From the NCBI GenBank assembly GCA_963835825.1, contig CAWIGZ010000001.1, positions 2,269,011-2,333,010 on the forward strand: a stretch of 64,000 nucleotides of DNA, given 5' to 3'. How positions within the stretch are numbered: position 1 is the first letter of the stretch; the number at the start of each line of letters is the position of its first letter. Source of the stretch: JADGRB01 sp963835825 (GTDB lineage: Bacteria; Myxococcota_A; Polyangia; Fen-1088). The position numbers and the translations under genes are program-made. Positions 37,888 to 47,349 of this stretch are shown here, piece by piece. Under the pieces are notes generated by a model that ran no database searches, was not told the origin of the DNA, and saw only the letters and a list, made by a program, of their open reading frames with translations.

Positions 37888-38329
37888 CTACGCCGAGGGA
37901 GGTGAGGTCTTGGGGGCGCTCGCCAGAACGCCCACCCGTCCAACAAGGATGACTACGGCTGACGTGGCGCGCGCCGGAGGTGACGGCTCCACGGCACCGA
38001 CTGCGGAAATCGGCGTCGAGGTGCAGGAGCTCCCCTCGAGGGTGAACGCGACGCCGCAGTGCTCGTGCGCGTCGGCCGCCTCACTCTCCTGCGTGGAGAG
38101 CGCGTCGTTCACCTGATGCGCGGACACGGCTGCGGAATCCGCCGACCATCGCGGCCACGTGCGTCAGCTCGCCGTGCTCGGCGCAGCGGAAGTGCCGCAC
38201 CGTCATCTCGTGCGAGATCGCCAGCAGCTGGGCAAACGTCGCCGCGGCCATCACCGCGACGGTGAATGCCTTCGTGGCGGCCGAAGCCCTGTGATTGCCC
38301 GCACGCAGACGCATCAGCGCTCTCGTCAT
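37888..38329 (-). CDS. Small His/Cys-containing membrane protein, first gene of the TonB operon; frameshift
   Basis: About 146 aa after correction. Reads MTRALMRLRAGNHR, then a membrane segment (KAFTVAVMAAATFAQLLAIS) and a metal-type stretch VRHFRCAEHGELTH in one frame; one base is extra near 38140-38147, after which the other frame gives HQVNDALSTQESEAADAHEH and CGVAFTLEG. A TTGACG with a 17-base spacer to TACCTG precedes the start, but that -10 abuts the ATG, so the start could be the ATG at 38314. It lies about 135 bases upstream of the receptor start. Confidence 0.6.
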
Positions 38330-38819
38330 CAGGTAAACGAACAGTCGTCCTTCGTCAAGGGGCCGATCGTTGACACTCTCATCAGCCCATACAGGGATCT
38401 CGACCGTCGCGGTTGCTCCCCGCCGCCTCGTGGACCCGATGACAAAAGGGAGACGTCGACCGCCGCGCTTCACGCTGACCGGCACGCGTACCATCACCAT
38501 CACGCCGTAGAAGTCGGGCCGGCGGAAGGGGCCTTTAGGACCCTCGCCGTGTTGCCGTGTCTGGCATATCCCCTCGTGCTCGTACAACGTCCTTTATCGC
38601 GCAGGCGACGGTCGGTTCAATTCGACGCCGGAGGCCGCACTCGTGACGCTGGGTCGCGGCGCGACCAGCCCACACCGCTGAGCGCAACGACCGTCCACTG
38701 AATCGGCGTCGCTGCAGCAGCTACAACGGGGAGGTCTCCATAACCTGCGGCGGTTCCTGAGTCCCGGCGCCCTTCCCCGGAGGTGACGAACCGTCCGTCT
38801 GCGGGAACTGAGGAGCTAC
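38330..38819. other. Intergenic region upstream of the TonB operon
   Basis: About 490 bases with no convincing gene. The left edge holds the probable promoter of the TonB operon (minus strand). I see no hairpin with a T-tract and no clear metal-regulator operator. Confidence 0.4.
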
Positions 38820-39374
38820 CTACTCATAGAAGCGCACGTTCGAGACATTGATCTTCCAGACGCACTCGGCCGCCCCGCCGTCCGAGGCGATGGGCGTGGT
38901 CATCTGCCACAGCAGGCTGACCAGCTTGAATGGATCGATGGGAGTCGCGGGGCTGCCGCCAAAGGGCGCGCCGGAACCCGCGAACGGGACCTCGATGGTC
39001 ACGCCGGTTGACGTGAGTTCCGGGCTGATGATCGCAAGCTGCGGCGGGTACGAGCCCACCGGTCCGGCCGCCTTCGGGTCGATGATCGTCGCGCCGATCT
39101 CGATGGTGTTCGTGACGTTCACCATTCCGGCTGAGACGGTATAAGTCGGCTGAGGAACAGCACCGTAGCTGAACAAGCCGAACGACGGAGCGATGCCACC
39201 GTCATTCGAGAACGAAGCGATCTCCGACGTCGCGGGTGGGTCGGACATCTGGCAACCGGGCACCGCGGGGGCGCAGCTGCTCTTCGAGCAGATCTGATCC
39301 GACCCACAGGCGTGGCCGCAACTGCCACAGTTCCAGCCGCACCCCGAGAAAGAGCCGGCGCGCGCCTGAAAAGG
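38820..39374 (-). pseudogene. Fragment of a Cys-rich secreted protein with a beta-sandwich domain
   Basis: The frame is open from 39374 to 38820 but has no start with a signal peptide; in the upstream part a stop codon is met at once. It reads SGCGWNCGSCGHACGSDQIC, then a beta-rich domain of about 140 residues (GSYPPQLAIISPELTSTGVT and a final ECVWKINVSNVRFYE). The Cys-rich spacer plus beta-sandwich is a style of myxobacterial extracellular proteins, perhaps carbohydrate binding. It may be the 3' end of a gene whose 5' part is lost or frameshifted. Confidence 0.5.
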
Positions 39375-39462
39375 TCATCGTGGTGAGCGTGGCGAGAGCG
39401 CCGGGTGCCAAGCACTTCTCGCCGTGGCGATAGGACTTTTCACGCGGGGTCTTCGGCGATGA

Positions 39463-39525
39463 TGGGGCGCTCCGTCAACTCCTCCACCCTATTTTCCCAG
39501 GGCCCTGCGGGCCCTGCCGGGATGC
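39463..39525 (-). repeat. Dispersed repeat, copy 1 (about 60 bp)
   Basis: On the minus strand this segment, which covers the last codons and stop of the antiporter gene, closely matches 50581-50645 on the plus strand. The shared blocks are CCCGGCAGGGCCCG, AGGGCCC, GAAAAT and GTTGACGGA in the same order and spacing. The core contains a GGGCCC palindrome pair that can form a hairpin. Confidence 0.6.
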
Positions 39526-41430
39526 GGAGGACCGGTCGTCCGGCAGTTCCGGCGATGGCGCCACGGCTTCGACCCCTCGCCACCCGTTCGCCTCGAGCCA
39601 TTCGTGGGCCGCGGCGAGATGTTCGTCCGCGACGGCCACCCACACCTCGTCGCACCGGCGGCCGGGCATCGAGCCCTGGTCGACCACCGCCCATCTGCCG
39701 CCGTGTCGGGTCAGCAGCGGCAGCAGCCAGGCCTGGATTTCGGAGGAGGTCCAGTCCCCCCCCTCGGGCGTCACCGGGGCCGGCCTGTCGCGACCGAGCG
39801 CCCAATGTTCGCGGCTGACCCCGCCGCGATCGGCCTTGCCGATCCAGTATCGGAGGTCCCGGGGAGTTCCGAACAGCAGACGTCCGCCGAGCTCACCGAC
39901 GCTGGTCGCATTGAGCCCGATCCGGCGGCGATCCACCCCGGCATAGCCCCGGCGCACGTAGAGCTCAGTGCGCGCCCTGCCCACGCAGAGCATGTTGACG
40001 CCTTCGTTCTTCGTGATGGCGATGATCCCGTGCGCGGCATCCAGACCCGCCCGCTGCAGCGTGCGATCCTCGAGGGCGCTGCCGTAGACGACCCGAAACT
40101 TTTGCTCCTCGGCCAGCCGGCAGGCGTCGGGGTCGGCGTCGATGAAGACCAGATCCTCACCGACCTCCCGCAGGGTGGCGCCGATGAGCCTGCCGAGGCC
40201 GTTGGCGCCCAGAATCACGTACCCGGCCTCGTCGGGTTCGCGGACGCCGAGCAGCCGCGCGACCGGGCCGGCCAAGAGGCCCTGCACCAGCACGGTCACG
40301 GCGATCACCACGAACACCATGGCGCGCAGCGCCTGGCCACCGGGCAGACCGCTTTGCTCCAGCATCTCGGCGAACAGCGAAGCGACCGCGGCGGCGATGA
40401 TTCCCCGCGGCGCCAGCCAGGCGAGGAACGCCTTCTCCCGCGCCGCGAGGCCCGTTCTCGCCGTGCTGACCACCACCGCCAACGGTCGCACGACCAACAT
40501 CAAGGCGAGCACGGTCAGCAACGCCGGCCTGCCCAGATCGAGCAGCTCCTGGCGGCGCACCCCGGCCGCCAGGAGGATGAACAGCATCCCGATCAGCATC
40601 AGGGTGAGCTGTTCCTTGAACTCGCGCAGCTCGCGGCGAACCCGGGTCTCGAAGTGGCCCACCACGATGCCGGCGACGACGGCCGCCACGATCCCGCTCG
40701 TCGGCACCCACGCGCTGCTGCTCTCGACGGTCACCACCGCCAGCCCGAGCGTGGTCACGTTCTCCAAGCGCTGGGGGACGAGGCCCTCGAAGTGAAGCAG
40801 GAACGCGATCAAACCGCCGCCGACCAGCCCCATCGCGACGCCGGCCCCGAGCCGCGCCAGCAGCATCGCGATCCCCACGGCGAAAGAATGCGCCGAAAGG
40901 CTGGTGTCGAGCGCCAGCTCCAGCGCAACGACCGCCACCAGCGCCCCCAGGGCGTCGACGATCACCCCCTCGGCTTCCAGAATGGTGGAGAGGTGTCGCT
41001 TGACCCGGATCCGGCGCAGCAACGGCGTCACGACCGTCGGCCCGGTGACCACCACCAGCGTGCCGAACAGGATCGAGGCGCGCAGGGGCCAGCCGAGCAG
41101 CACCCGGGCGAGCAGGGTGGCCGACACCGCGGTGATGAGCCCGCCCCGGAGGACCAGCCTCCGGATGACGACCTGCTCTCGCCGCAAGCGCGCGAGGCTC
41201 AAGCTCATCCCCCCCTCGAAGAGGATGACCGCCACTGAAAAGTCGACGATCGTGTGCAGCGCGCCGCCAAGCGCGTGCGGATTCACCAGATGTCCCACCT
41301 CGGGCCCGAGCAGGTAGCCGGCCACCAGCAGCAGGGCGATCCCGGGAACGTTCACGTGGCTGGCGATCACCTGGACCAACACGCCCGCCGCCAGCGCGAT
41401 GGCAACGGTGAGCACGGCCGGATCGCTCAT
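39475..41430 (-). CDS. CPA-family cation/proton antiporter with RCK (TrkA-N) domain
   Basis: 651 aa. Twelve or so membrane helices with CPA1/NhaP-type signatures: LFEGGMSLSLARL, LVVVTGPTVVTPLL, LEAEGVIVDALGAL and LAPRGIIAAAVASL. A TrkA-N Rossmann domain follows (YVILGANGLGRLIGATLREV, FIDADPDACRLAEE), then a 130-residue C-terminal tail. It should exchange Na+ or K+ for H+ with nucleotide-gated control. Start ATG 41430. The final codons are part of a dispersed repeat. Confidence 0.92.
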   Translation of the reverse strand: MSDPAVLTVAIALAAGVLVQVIASHVNVPGIALLLVAGYLLGPEVGHLVNPHALGGALHTIVDFSVAVILFEGGMSLSLARLRREQVVIRRLVLRGGLITAVSATLLARVLLGWPLRASILFGTLVVVTGPTVVTPLLRRIRVKRHLSTILEAEGVIVDALGALVAVVALELALDTSLSAHSFAVGIAMLLARLGAGVAMGLVGGGLIAFLLHFEGLVPQRLENVTTLGLAVVTVESSSAWVPTSGIVAAVVAGIVVGHFETRVRRELREFKEQLTLMLIGMLFILLAAGVRRQELLDLGRPALLTVLALMLVVRPLAVVVSTARTGLAAREKAFLAWLAPRGIIAAAVASLFAEMLEQSGLPGGQALRAMVFVVIAVTVLVQGLLAGPVARLLGVREPDEAGYVILGANGLGRLIGATLREVGEDLVFIDADPDACRLAEEQKFRVVYGSALEDRTLQRAGLDAAHGIIAITKNEGVNMLCVGRARTELYVRRGYAGVDRRRIGLNATSVGELGGRLLFGTPRDLRYWIGKADRGGVSREHWALGRDRPAPVTPEGGDWTSSEIQAWLLPLLTRHGGRWAVVDQGSMPGRRCDEVWVAVADEHLAAAHEWLEANGWRGVEAVAPSPELPDDRSSASRQGPQGPGKIGWRS

Positions 41431-41508
41431 GGGAGCTCCACCGGGCCGAGCATAGCTCCGCCAGGGGGCCGTCGCGCCGGCCGATGCGGCCGCTCGACGG
41501 AGCGGGGG

Positions 41509-42234
41509 TCAATCCACGCGCAGCGGGATGGCGATCTCCGCGATGGAGCTCCCCGAGCGCCCCGATTCGAGATCGGCGGTGAAGGTCAGCCGCCTCTCGC
41601 TGTCGATCGGGCTTTCGAAGTAGAGGTACCCGGCCATGACGCCCCCCGGACCGAGAACGCCCTCCGGAAGGGCCATGCGGCGAACCTCTCGCGTCGGGTG
41701 ATTTCGACCCCACCGATGATAGGTCTCCTCGTAAGACGCTTCATCGCGCGCCAGCGGCGTGGGCCACGCGGTCAACGACGGATAGACGTCGCCGTAACGA
41801 GGCGCGACCTGAAAATTCTCGGCGGCGTAGAGCGGTCGCACCGGTCCGACCTCGTCGACGAAGCCGTCATGGTCGAGGGGGACGACGGGCAAAGCCCGAT
41901 AGACCTTCCCGTCCCTGGCCTTCAGGGTGAAGCGCTCGTAGAGGACCCGAAGGCTGTGGTCACTGTGGTTGACGATGCGGACCTTGATCGGCGTGACGGA
42001 GTCGGGCAGCCGCGCTTGCAGATCGTGCTGGTCGTCGCAGGTGGCCACCACGCGCACGCCGTTGTCGACGTCCACCGCCGAGCCGGAGCCCTCGGCGATC
42101 AGATGGGCGCTCTTTCCCGGAACCAGATGGCCATGGCCGCAGGAGGCGGTGAGGAGGGCCGCGACCAGGAAACCGCAGGGGGTCAGGGAGACCCCGGGAC
42201 GGGTCCCGTCAGGGATTTTGTCGTGGGTGAGCAT
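41509..42234 (-). CDS. Lipoprotein, paralogue of the 28669-29445 lipoprotein
   Basis: 241 aa. Lipobox ALLTASC. The second half carries LRVLYERFTLKARDGKVYR, ALPEGVLGPGGVMAGYLYFE and a final IAEIAIPLRVD, the same order of blocks as the other lipoprotein. The paralogues are about 13 kb apart and diverged, so this is an old duplication. The role is unknown. Confidence 0.8.
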   Translation of the reverse strand: MLTHDKIPDGTRPGVSLTPCGFLVAALLTASCGHGHLVPGKSAHLIAEGSGSAVDVDNGVRVVATCDDQHDLQARLPDSVTPIKVRIVNHSDHSLRVLYERFTLKARDGKVYRALPVVPLDHDGFVDEVGPVRPLYAAENFQVAPRYGDVYPSLTAWPTPLARDEASYEETYHRWGRNHPTREVRRMALPEGVLGPGGVMAGYLYFESPIDSERRLTFTADLESGRSGSSIAEIAIPLRVD

Positions 42235-42415
42235 GGGCTGAGTCTACGCCGCAGTTGCTTGGAGGTCCAAGCATTAAGCGCTGCCGTCAGGCGAGTCTCG
42301 GCAAACCATTCGTCCGAAGCAGGACCAACCACTTGGGGTTCCACTTAGCTACCGGGCCACGCCCCGCCCCGGCACCGGTGGGTGCCATCCCCCTGCGGCC
42401 CCGTGTCCCGTCCAT

Positions 42416-42907
42416 TCACCGCAACGTTGGCCCTGGGACCCGCTTCGACTCCGCCTCGATCAGGCGGGTCAGCGACTCCAGGACCCGGCGGGTCGCGGCG
42501 AGATCTGGGCCCGAGGAGGCCTCGAGAAGTCGTCCGATGGCGCTCTCGACCGTTCCGGCATCGAGCTGGTCGACCTTCCGCCCGGCCGGCGTGAGCCCCA
42601 GCGTGACCCGCCGGCGATCGCGATCGTCGCGGCGGCGCTTCAAGAGGCCCTTGCGCTCGAGTCGCCCGAGGGCGGCCGAAACGGTCCCCGGGTCGAGATG
42701 CAGCTGGGCGGCGAGGTGTCCGGCGACGATGCCCGGATACTTTCCCACGCAGCGGACGATCATGCGCTGCTGCGCGGTGACGCCGAGCGCGCGCTCCATG
42801 CTCTTGGAGATGCGCTCGAGCGCATGGTTGAGCTGCCAGAGCGCGCGCATGAATTCGAGCGCTCCGCCGAGAGGGATCAGCTCTCCGGCCTTCGGGTGTC
42901 GATTCAT
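42416..42907 (-). CDS. MarR-family transcriptional regulator
   Basis: 163 aa from ATG 42907. The winged helix-turn-helix reads VTAQQRMIVRCVGKYPGIVA, LAAQLHLDPGTVSAALGRLE and the wing LLKRRRDDRDRRRVTLGLT, typical of MarR. It is a dimeric repressor that often senses phenolics or oxidants. Its targets may be the adjacent OmpA-like lipoprotein (42954-43505), transcribed in the same direction just upstream, or itself. Confidence 0.9.
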   Translation of the reverse strand: MNRHPKAGELIPLGGALEFMRALWQLNHALERISKSMERALGVTAQQRMIVRCVGKYPGIVAGHLAAQLHLDPGTVSAALGRLERKGLLKRRRDDRDRRRVTLGLTPAGRKVDQLDAGTVESAIGRLLEASSGPDLAATRRVLESLTRLIEAESKRVPGPTLR

Positions 42908-42953
42908 GATCGTAAAGGCGCGTCGAGGACGTTCTCCTCCGGACGCGCCCTCA

Positions 42954-43505
42954 TCAACTTTGCCTGAGCATGATGTCGACGCGTCGATCGTTGGCCCAGC
43001 CCCCTTCATCGGTGCCGGTGGCGTCGAGGGCGCCGCGGCTGGTCTGCACCAGGGAGGTCTTCGCGACGCCCAGCGACTGCAGGTAGTCGTTCACGCTCCG
43101 CGCGCGATGGGAACCGAGCGCCAAATTGTACTCCTCGGTCCCGCGCGGGTCGGCCCGGCCAATCAGATCCACGGCCCTGCCCCGCAGCGGTCCCGTCCGC
43201 ATGCAGGTGGCGAGCTGCTGCAAGATGGTGTGGTCGTCGTCGCCGAGGTCTGCTTTGTCGAAGCCGAACTTCGGAGAGGCGCCGCTCGGCGTCGGCTTGA
43301 TCCCGCACAGCCGGACGATGTCACCCGAGAGGGCCAGCGTGTTGCTCACCTTTTGGTTCGCGCTGACATCGCGCGCCCGGGGGGCAGAGGCCGTCGTCGG
43401 CGAAACCGCGCTCGAAGCCGCAGGGTGCGCCGGCTCGGCCTTTTCATGGTTGCATCCGGTTGCAAGTACCAGAACGAATAGAGCAGCAGGTCCAGTCGGT
43501 CTCAT
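42954..43505 (-). CDS. OmpA-like peptidoglycan-associated lipoprotein
   Basis: 183 aa from ATG 43505. Lipobox LVLATGC. The C-terminal OmpA domain is clear: FGFDKADLGDDDHTILQQLA, VDLIGRADPRGTEEYNLALG and HRARSVNDYLQSLGV. It links outer membrane to peptidoglycan. In the usual Pal motif the diaminopimelate ligands are Asp and Arg in this region; both appear present. Confidence 0.9.
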   Translation of the reverse strand: MRPTGPAALFVLVLATGCNHEKAEPAHPAASSAVSPTTASAPRARDVSANQKVSNTLALSGDIVRLCGIKPTPSGASPKFGFDKADLGDDDHTILQQLATCMRTGPLRGRAVDLIGRADPRGTEEYNLALGSHRARSVNDYLQSLGVAKTSLVQTSRGALDATGTDEGGWANDRRVDIMLRQS

Positions 43506-43779
43506 TTTGGAAGGTCTCTCCGGTGAAAGGTCAGGGGCTTCAGTGCAGGAAGACCGTACAACAATCCACGGCGCTCGGGGTCGGCATCCCCTTCCCGACA
43601 GCCCGCGAGGTGGACCCTCCTGCCCTGGCGGCGGGAACTCCTCGCCCACTTCGGCACCGGCCTCACGAACGGCCGCACCGCTTCAACAACAAGGCGAAGC
43701 TCGTCTGCGGTGGCGGCGAAGGAGTCGCACGCGCTCGAAGACGCGTGACCGGACGGGGCGTCGCGTCAACTCCGAATGA
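43506..43779. other. Intergenic stretch before the AbiE operator
   Basis: About 270 bases without a gene on either strand that I can support. Composition is ordinary, then becomes AT-richer towards 43780 where the AbiE promoter begins. The left edge of the proposed accessory region may lie here. Confidence 0.35.
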
Positions 43780-43814
43780 TTGCAAGTACATGACATTAGC
43801 GTCATTATCTTGCA
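43780..43814 (+). promoter_or_regulatory. Nested inverted-repeat operator over the AbiE promoter; probable leaderless start
   Basis: Outer arms TGCAAG (43781-43786) and CTTGCA (43809-43814) and inner arms ATGAC (43790-43794) and GTCAT (43801-43805) form a symmetric nested dyad. The same bases supply TTGCAA (-35, 43780-43785), a 17-base spacer and CATTAT (-10, 43803-43808). Transcription would start near 43815, right at the ATG (43818), so the mRNA is probably leaderless. An AbiEi-type antitoxin repressor would bind here, as AbiE operons are known to be autoregulated through inverted repeats. Confidence 0.6.
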
Positions 43815-43817
43815 GTC

Positions 43818-44576
43818 ATGATTTCGACGCCGAGCGAGGCCATAGAGGCCTTCCATCTGACCTTCCTTGCACACCTGTCGAAAGCCCCGAACAAGGCCGT
43901 CATCAAAGGGGGACAGAACCTCAGGCTCTTCTTCGAGAGCGTCAGGCACTCGGACGGCCTCGACATGGACGTGTCCGTCACGTCGAAGGAGACGCTCGAG
44001 AAGAAGGTCGATAAGATCCTGGGCTCGCCGCGCTTCAGGAAGGCCCTCTTGCTCTACGGGATCGAGATCCAGCAGGTGTCGGCGCTGAAGCAGACCGACA
44101 CCACGCAGCGGTGGAAGGTGACTCTGAAGGTGAAGGGTCTGAGCGAGCCCGTTCACACGAGGATCGAGCTCTCACGCCGGGAGCCCAACGCCGAGTCCGT
44201 GGTGAGTCCGGTGGCCAAGCCGATAGCAGACTCTTACGGTTCGAGCCCCTTTTCAGCCTCACACTACGGGCTCGCTGAAAGCATCGCCCAGAAGGTCTCT
44301 GCGCTGGCGGGTCGGGAGACGACTCGCGACCTCTTCGACCTGGCCATGCTCCTGGAGCGCTACGCCAAGGACGTCGGATCGGTGACCGCCCTGCACCCGC
44401 CGAGCGAACAGGCGCGCGCCGCCCTCGGCAGAGCGTCGGAGATGACCTTCGACGCGTACAAGGCCGAGGTGTTGCCGTACCTCGAAAAGTCCAAGCGGAA
44501 GGAACACGGCAGCCGGCCGAGCTGGGAAGAGAAGAAGGCGGTCGTCGTCCAGGGCCTGGAGATCTTCAGCCGATGA
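43818..44576 (+). CDS. AbiEii-type nucleotidyltransferase toxin
   Basis: 252 aa. The nucleotidyltransferase site is VIKGGQNLRLFFES (Gly31-Gly32) and then LDMDV with Asp49 and Asp51. Downstream signature pieces are SIAQKVSALAGRETTRDLFD, as in DUF1814/AbiEii. AbiEii toxins of type IV toxin-antitoxin systems transfer a nucleotide to a target (tRNA in the related MenT toxins). Its stop overlaps the antitoxin start by four bases. Unusually, the toxin gene is first. Confidence 0.9.
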   Translation: MISTPSEAIEAFHLTFLAHLSKAPNKAVIKGGQNLRLFFESVRHSDGLDMDVSVTSKETLEKKVDKILGSPRFRKALLLYGIEIQQVSALKQTDTTQRWKVTLKVKGLSEPVHTRIELSRREPNAESVVSPVAKPIADSYGSSPFSASHYGLAESIAQKVSALAGRETTRDLFDLAMLLERYAKDVGSVTALHPPSEQARAALGRASEMTFDAYKAEVLPYLEKSKRKEHGSRPSWEEKKAVVVQGLEIFSR

Positions 44577-45181
44577 GCGCCGTCGACCTCACGCTCTTGC
44601 TGAAGGACTTCCCTTCTCCGGTGGTGACGACGTCCGAGGTCGCCGCCCTCATGCGAGGACGAGTGGACTCCGCGAACAAGATGCTCGGCAGGCTGACGAC
44701 CAAAGGCGTCGTCATGCGGCTCGCCAGGGGCTTGTGGGCTCTCGTCCGCGACCTCGATCCGAAGGTGCTGTCGCGCTACGTGGCCGCGCCTTCCCCCAGC
44801 TACGTCTCTCTCCTGTCGGCGCTGAGGTTTCACGGGATGATCTCGCAGATCCCGCGCTCGACGTACGTCGTGACGCTCGGAAGGCCCCAGGAGGTCGAAA
44901 CGTCGTTGGGCGACTTCTCCATCCACACCGTGGCGCCCGAAGTCTTCGGAGGATTCGTGGCGACCCCCGAAGGTGCGCTCATCGCCTCGCCAGAAAAGGC
45001 CCTCTTCGACGTGTTCTATCTGTCCGGGACGAAGCCGCGCACCTTCTCGTCGTTGCCGGAGGTCGAGCTGCCCGACGACTTCGACTTCGGCAAGGTGAGG
45101 AGCTGGACGCGCAAGGTGCCGTCGAAGCGCCTCCAGACGATCGTGGAGCGCAGGACGTCAGAGCTACAAGCGGTCCAATGA
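44573..45181 (+). CDS. AbiEi-type antitoxin (winged-helix repressor)
   Basis: 202 aa. An N-terminal winged helix (VVTTSEVAALMRGRVDSANK, GRLTTKGVVMRLARGLWAL) is followed by the AbiEi C-terminal domain with FVATPEGALIASPEKALFDV. In known AbiE modules this protein both represses the operon and neutralises the toxin. The ATG overlaps the toxin stop (ATGA), so translation is coupled. The usual order is antitoxin then toxin; here it is reversed. Confidence 0.9.
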   Translation: MSAVDLTLLLKDFPSPVVTTSEVAALMRGRVDSANKMLGRLTTKGVVMRLARGLWALVRDLDPKVLSRYVAAPSPSYVSLLSALRFHGMISQIPRSTYVVTLGRPQEVETSLGDFSIHTVAPEVFGGFVATPEGALIASPEKALFDVFYLSGTKPRTFSSLPEVELPDDFDFGKVRSWTRKVPSKRLQTIVERRTSELQAVQ

Positions 45182-45374
45182 CTCACGTGAGCGGCTTGCT
45201 CGGTTGTGGACATCCGATCTGACTTGCCGCGCGAGGCGGCGTCGGCGGAGCCGAGCTCGATGTCAGGTTGCCGTTGGCAGCACCGGAAAGGGCAACGATA
45301 CAGGGTCCGCCGTAGATTGACCGCACCCATCCAAGAATCCAGGTTTCTCCGGGTGTGAGGGGAGGACTACAGAG

Positions 45375-46631
45375 ATGACCGGACGGGGGATGGTTGGAGT
45401 GGTGGTGGGTCTTCTTTTATCGGCCGCGGCGTGCGGCGGGCACAACGAGGCGGCGCCGGCCGGCCACGATGCGGGAGCGGCCTCGACTGGCGGTGACACC
45501 GGGGCGGGTCCTGTCGCGGGCGGGCAGGCGCCGGCGGTCGACGGCGGCGTTCCCGCCAGCCCAACCCCGCCAATGAGCCCGCCGGCGCGCACCTGCCCGG
45601 CAGCGCTGCCACCCGGCGCGACGTGGACCGATGTTCCGCCGCCGACGGGCCTCCCCAGCGGATTCTTCGCGACGGATGCCTGGTCAGCCGGCCCCGACGA
45701 CCTCTTCTTCGTCGGCGCGGATCCCGCGGACGCCGTCGGCAATCCATCGGCGATTCGTCGCGTCCTTCACTGGTCGGGCGGGTGCTGGACAATCGAGCTC
45801 GCCGTTACGGGCGGTCTCAACGCGCCGGCGCAGATCTCGGGCACCTCGCCGAACGATGTCTGGCTCACGACCGGCGACGCCATCTATCACCGCGATTCCA
45901 CCGGTTGGTCGCCCGCCGCGCAATTGAACACGGCGCTGGCCCCCGCGCCCGGCAACGTGCTGATTCTCGAAGACGTCCAGGCGCGCACGCCCGACGACGT
46001 CTGGTTCACGAGCTCGGCGATGATCGTGCACTTCTTGAATGGCCAGGTGACCACGACCGAGATCCCGGCGCCGCCGCCTCCCGACTCCTCCATCCCCCCC
46101 ATCACGTTCGCGTACAGCGCCATCTCCATCCTCGGCGCGAACGACGTGTGGATCGGCGGGTCCGCCGAGCAGAACGCCAACACGATGCCACCGGCTTTTC
46201 TCTTTCACTTCGACGGTCAGAGCTGGACCGTTCACGGACCAGTCGGTCCATTCACCGTGGAGGCGCTGTGGCCGGCCGGTTCGCCCGGCGCGCTGTGGGT
46301 CGCGGTTCCAGCGGCCTCGGGCCAGGTGTTTCCGATTGTCGGGTTCGCCAATGACACGGTCACGCAGACGACCATCGCGAACTGGCAGACGGGCGCCAAC
46401 CTCATTTCGCTCTGGGGCCGCGCGCCGAACGACATTTGGGCGGCCGGAAAGGACATCGCGCACTTCGACGGCACCAGCTGGTCGCAGGTCGCCGACGCAC
46501 CCGCCTCGGTGCGCGACAACACCGACGCAACGGTCTTCGACAACGCGGTGGTCGTCGGCGACGCCACCACCACCTGGTTGACCAACGCGGGTCCGGTCTT
46601 TGTCCGCAAGGCGGCGAGCGCGAGACCGTGA
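45375..46631 (+). CDS. Lipoprotein with propeller-like NDVW repeats
   Basis: 418 aa. Lipobox LSAAAC then a Gly/Ala/Asp-rich linker. The rest has repeats built around SPNDVWLTTGDAIYH, TPDDVWFTSSAMIVHF, GANDVWIGGSA and APNDIWAAGKDIAHF, spaced 60-80 residues apart, like the blades of a beta-propeller. Such proteins are common and uncharacterised in myxobacteria. It lies at the right of the AbiE pair but is not obviously linked to it. Confidence 0.8.
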   Translation: MTGRGMVGVVVGLLLSAAACGGHNEAAPAGHDAGAASTGGDTGAGPVAGGQAPAVDGGVPASPTPPMSPPARTCPAALPPGATWTDVPPPTGLPSGFFATDAWSAGPDDLFFVGADPADAVGNPSAIRRVLHWSGGCWTIELAVTGGLNAPAQISGTSPNDVWLTTGDAIYHRDSTGWSPAAQLNTALAPAPGNVLILEDVQARTPDDVWFTSSAMIVHFLNGQVTTTEIPAPPPPDSSIPPITFAYSAISILGANDVWIGGSAEQNANTMPPAFLFHFDGQSWTVHGPVGPFTVEALWPAGSPGALWVAVPAASGQVFPIVGFANDTVTQTTIANWQTGANLISLWGRAPNDIWAAGKDIAHFDGTSWSQVADAPASVRDNTDATVFDNAVVVGDATTTWLTNAGPVFVRKAASARP

Positions 46632-46725
46632 CGGAGCAGAGACCGCTCTTTGAATAGGGACGGCCTCGCGCTCAACGGACCGGGGCCAGCTTTGGGCGTA
46701 CCGGACACTCGACGGCCGATATTCC

Positions 46726-47349
46726 GTGCTGCGTGTGGCGGCCTTCAATCCCGCGTGTGGCCTGGTCGGCGCGCCGGTCACGGAGCTTCTGGACGTGGTG
46801 CTCGACGAGCTGCCGCCCTCCCCTTCGCTGGCCGACGCCGCCGTTCGTCCAGCACGCGCCGGTTACATGGATCGCTTCCAGACGATCGCGCCCGAGCACC
46901 GGGCGAGCCCGATGTTCGAACCCAAAGTGAAAACGCGCGGTGAGCTCCCTCGCCAGCGTCTCAAGCGGCTTCGCGCCGCAGGCGAGCCACGACCGGCCAC
47001 AGCGCAGACGAACACCATCGGAATCGCCTGGAGCGGCTTCAATCAGTTCCTCGCAAACGCCTTCGACGTCGGCGCGCCGCGGCTCGGCGCCGTCCACGCC
47101 TGGCGAACGCCGACCGGACAGACCTGGTACACCGTCGTGGAGTGGATGGAGTGGACGACGAGCATCGAGCCCTCCTGGCAATTGGGCGTCCTCGATGTCC
47201 GGGATGAGACCGACCCCGCGAAGATGGAGGGTGCATCTTTGCTTTGTTCGATCCTCGTGCACGGGTTCGTCCCAAGGGATCTGAACGGAACACCTGATGA
47301 GTTACCCCGAAGAACCCGGCGGCCGCCAGGTTGTCATATCCTGGGACGC
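46726..47349 (+). CDS. Hypothetical protein, end uncertain
   Basis: From GTG 46726 the frame is open for over 600 bases and gives plausible protein in its second half: NTIGIAWSGFNQFLANAFDV and TWYTVVEWMEWTTSIEPSWQ. It continues without a stop into the start of the lipoprotein at 47350 in the same frame, which is odd; a small frameshift near 47300, where two TGA codons sit in another frame, could restore a stop. No family recognised. Confidence 0.4.
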
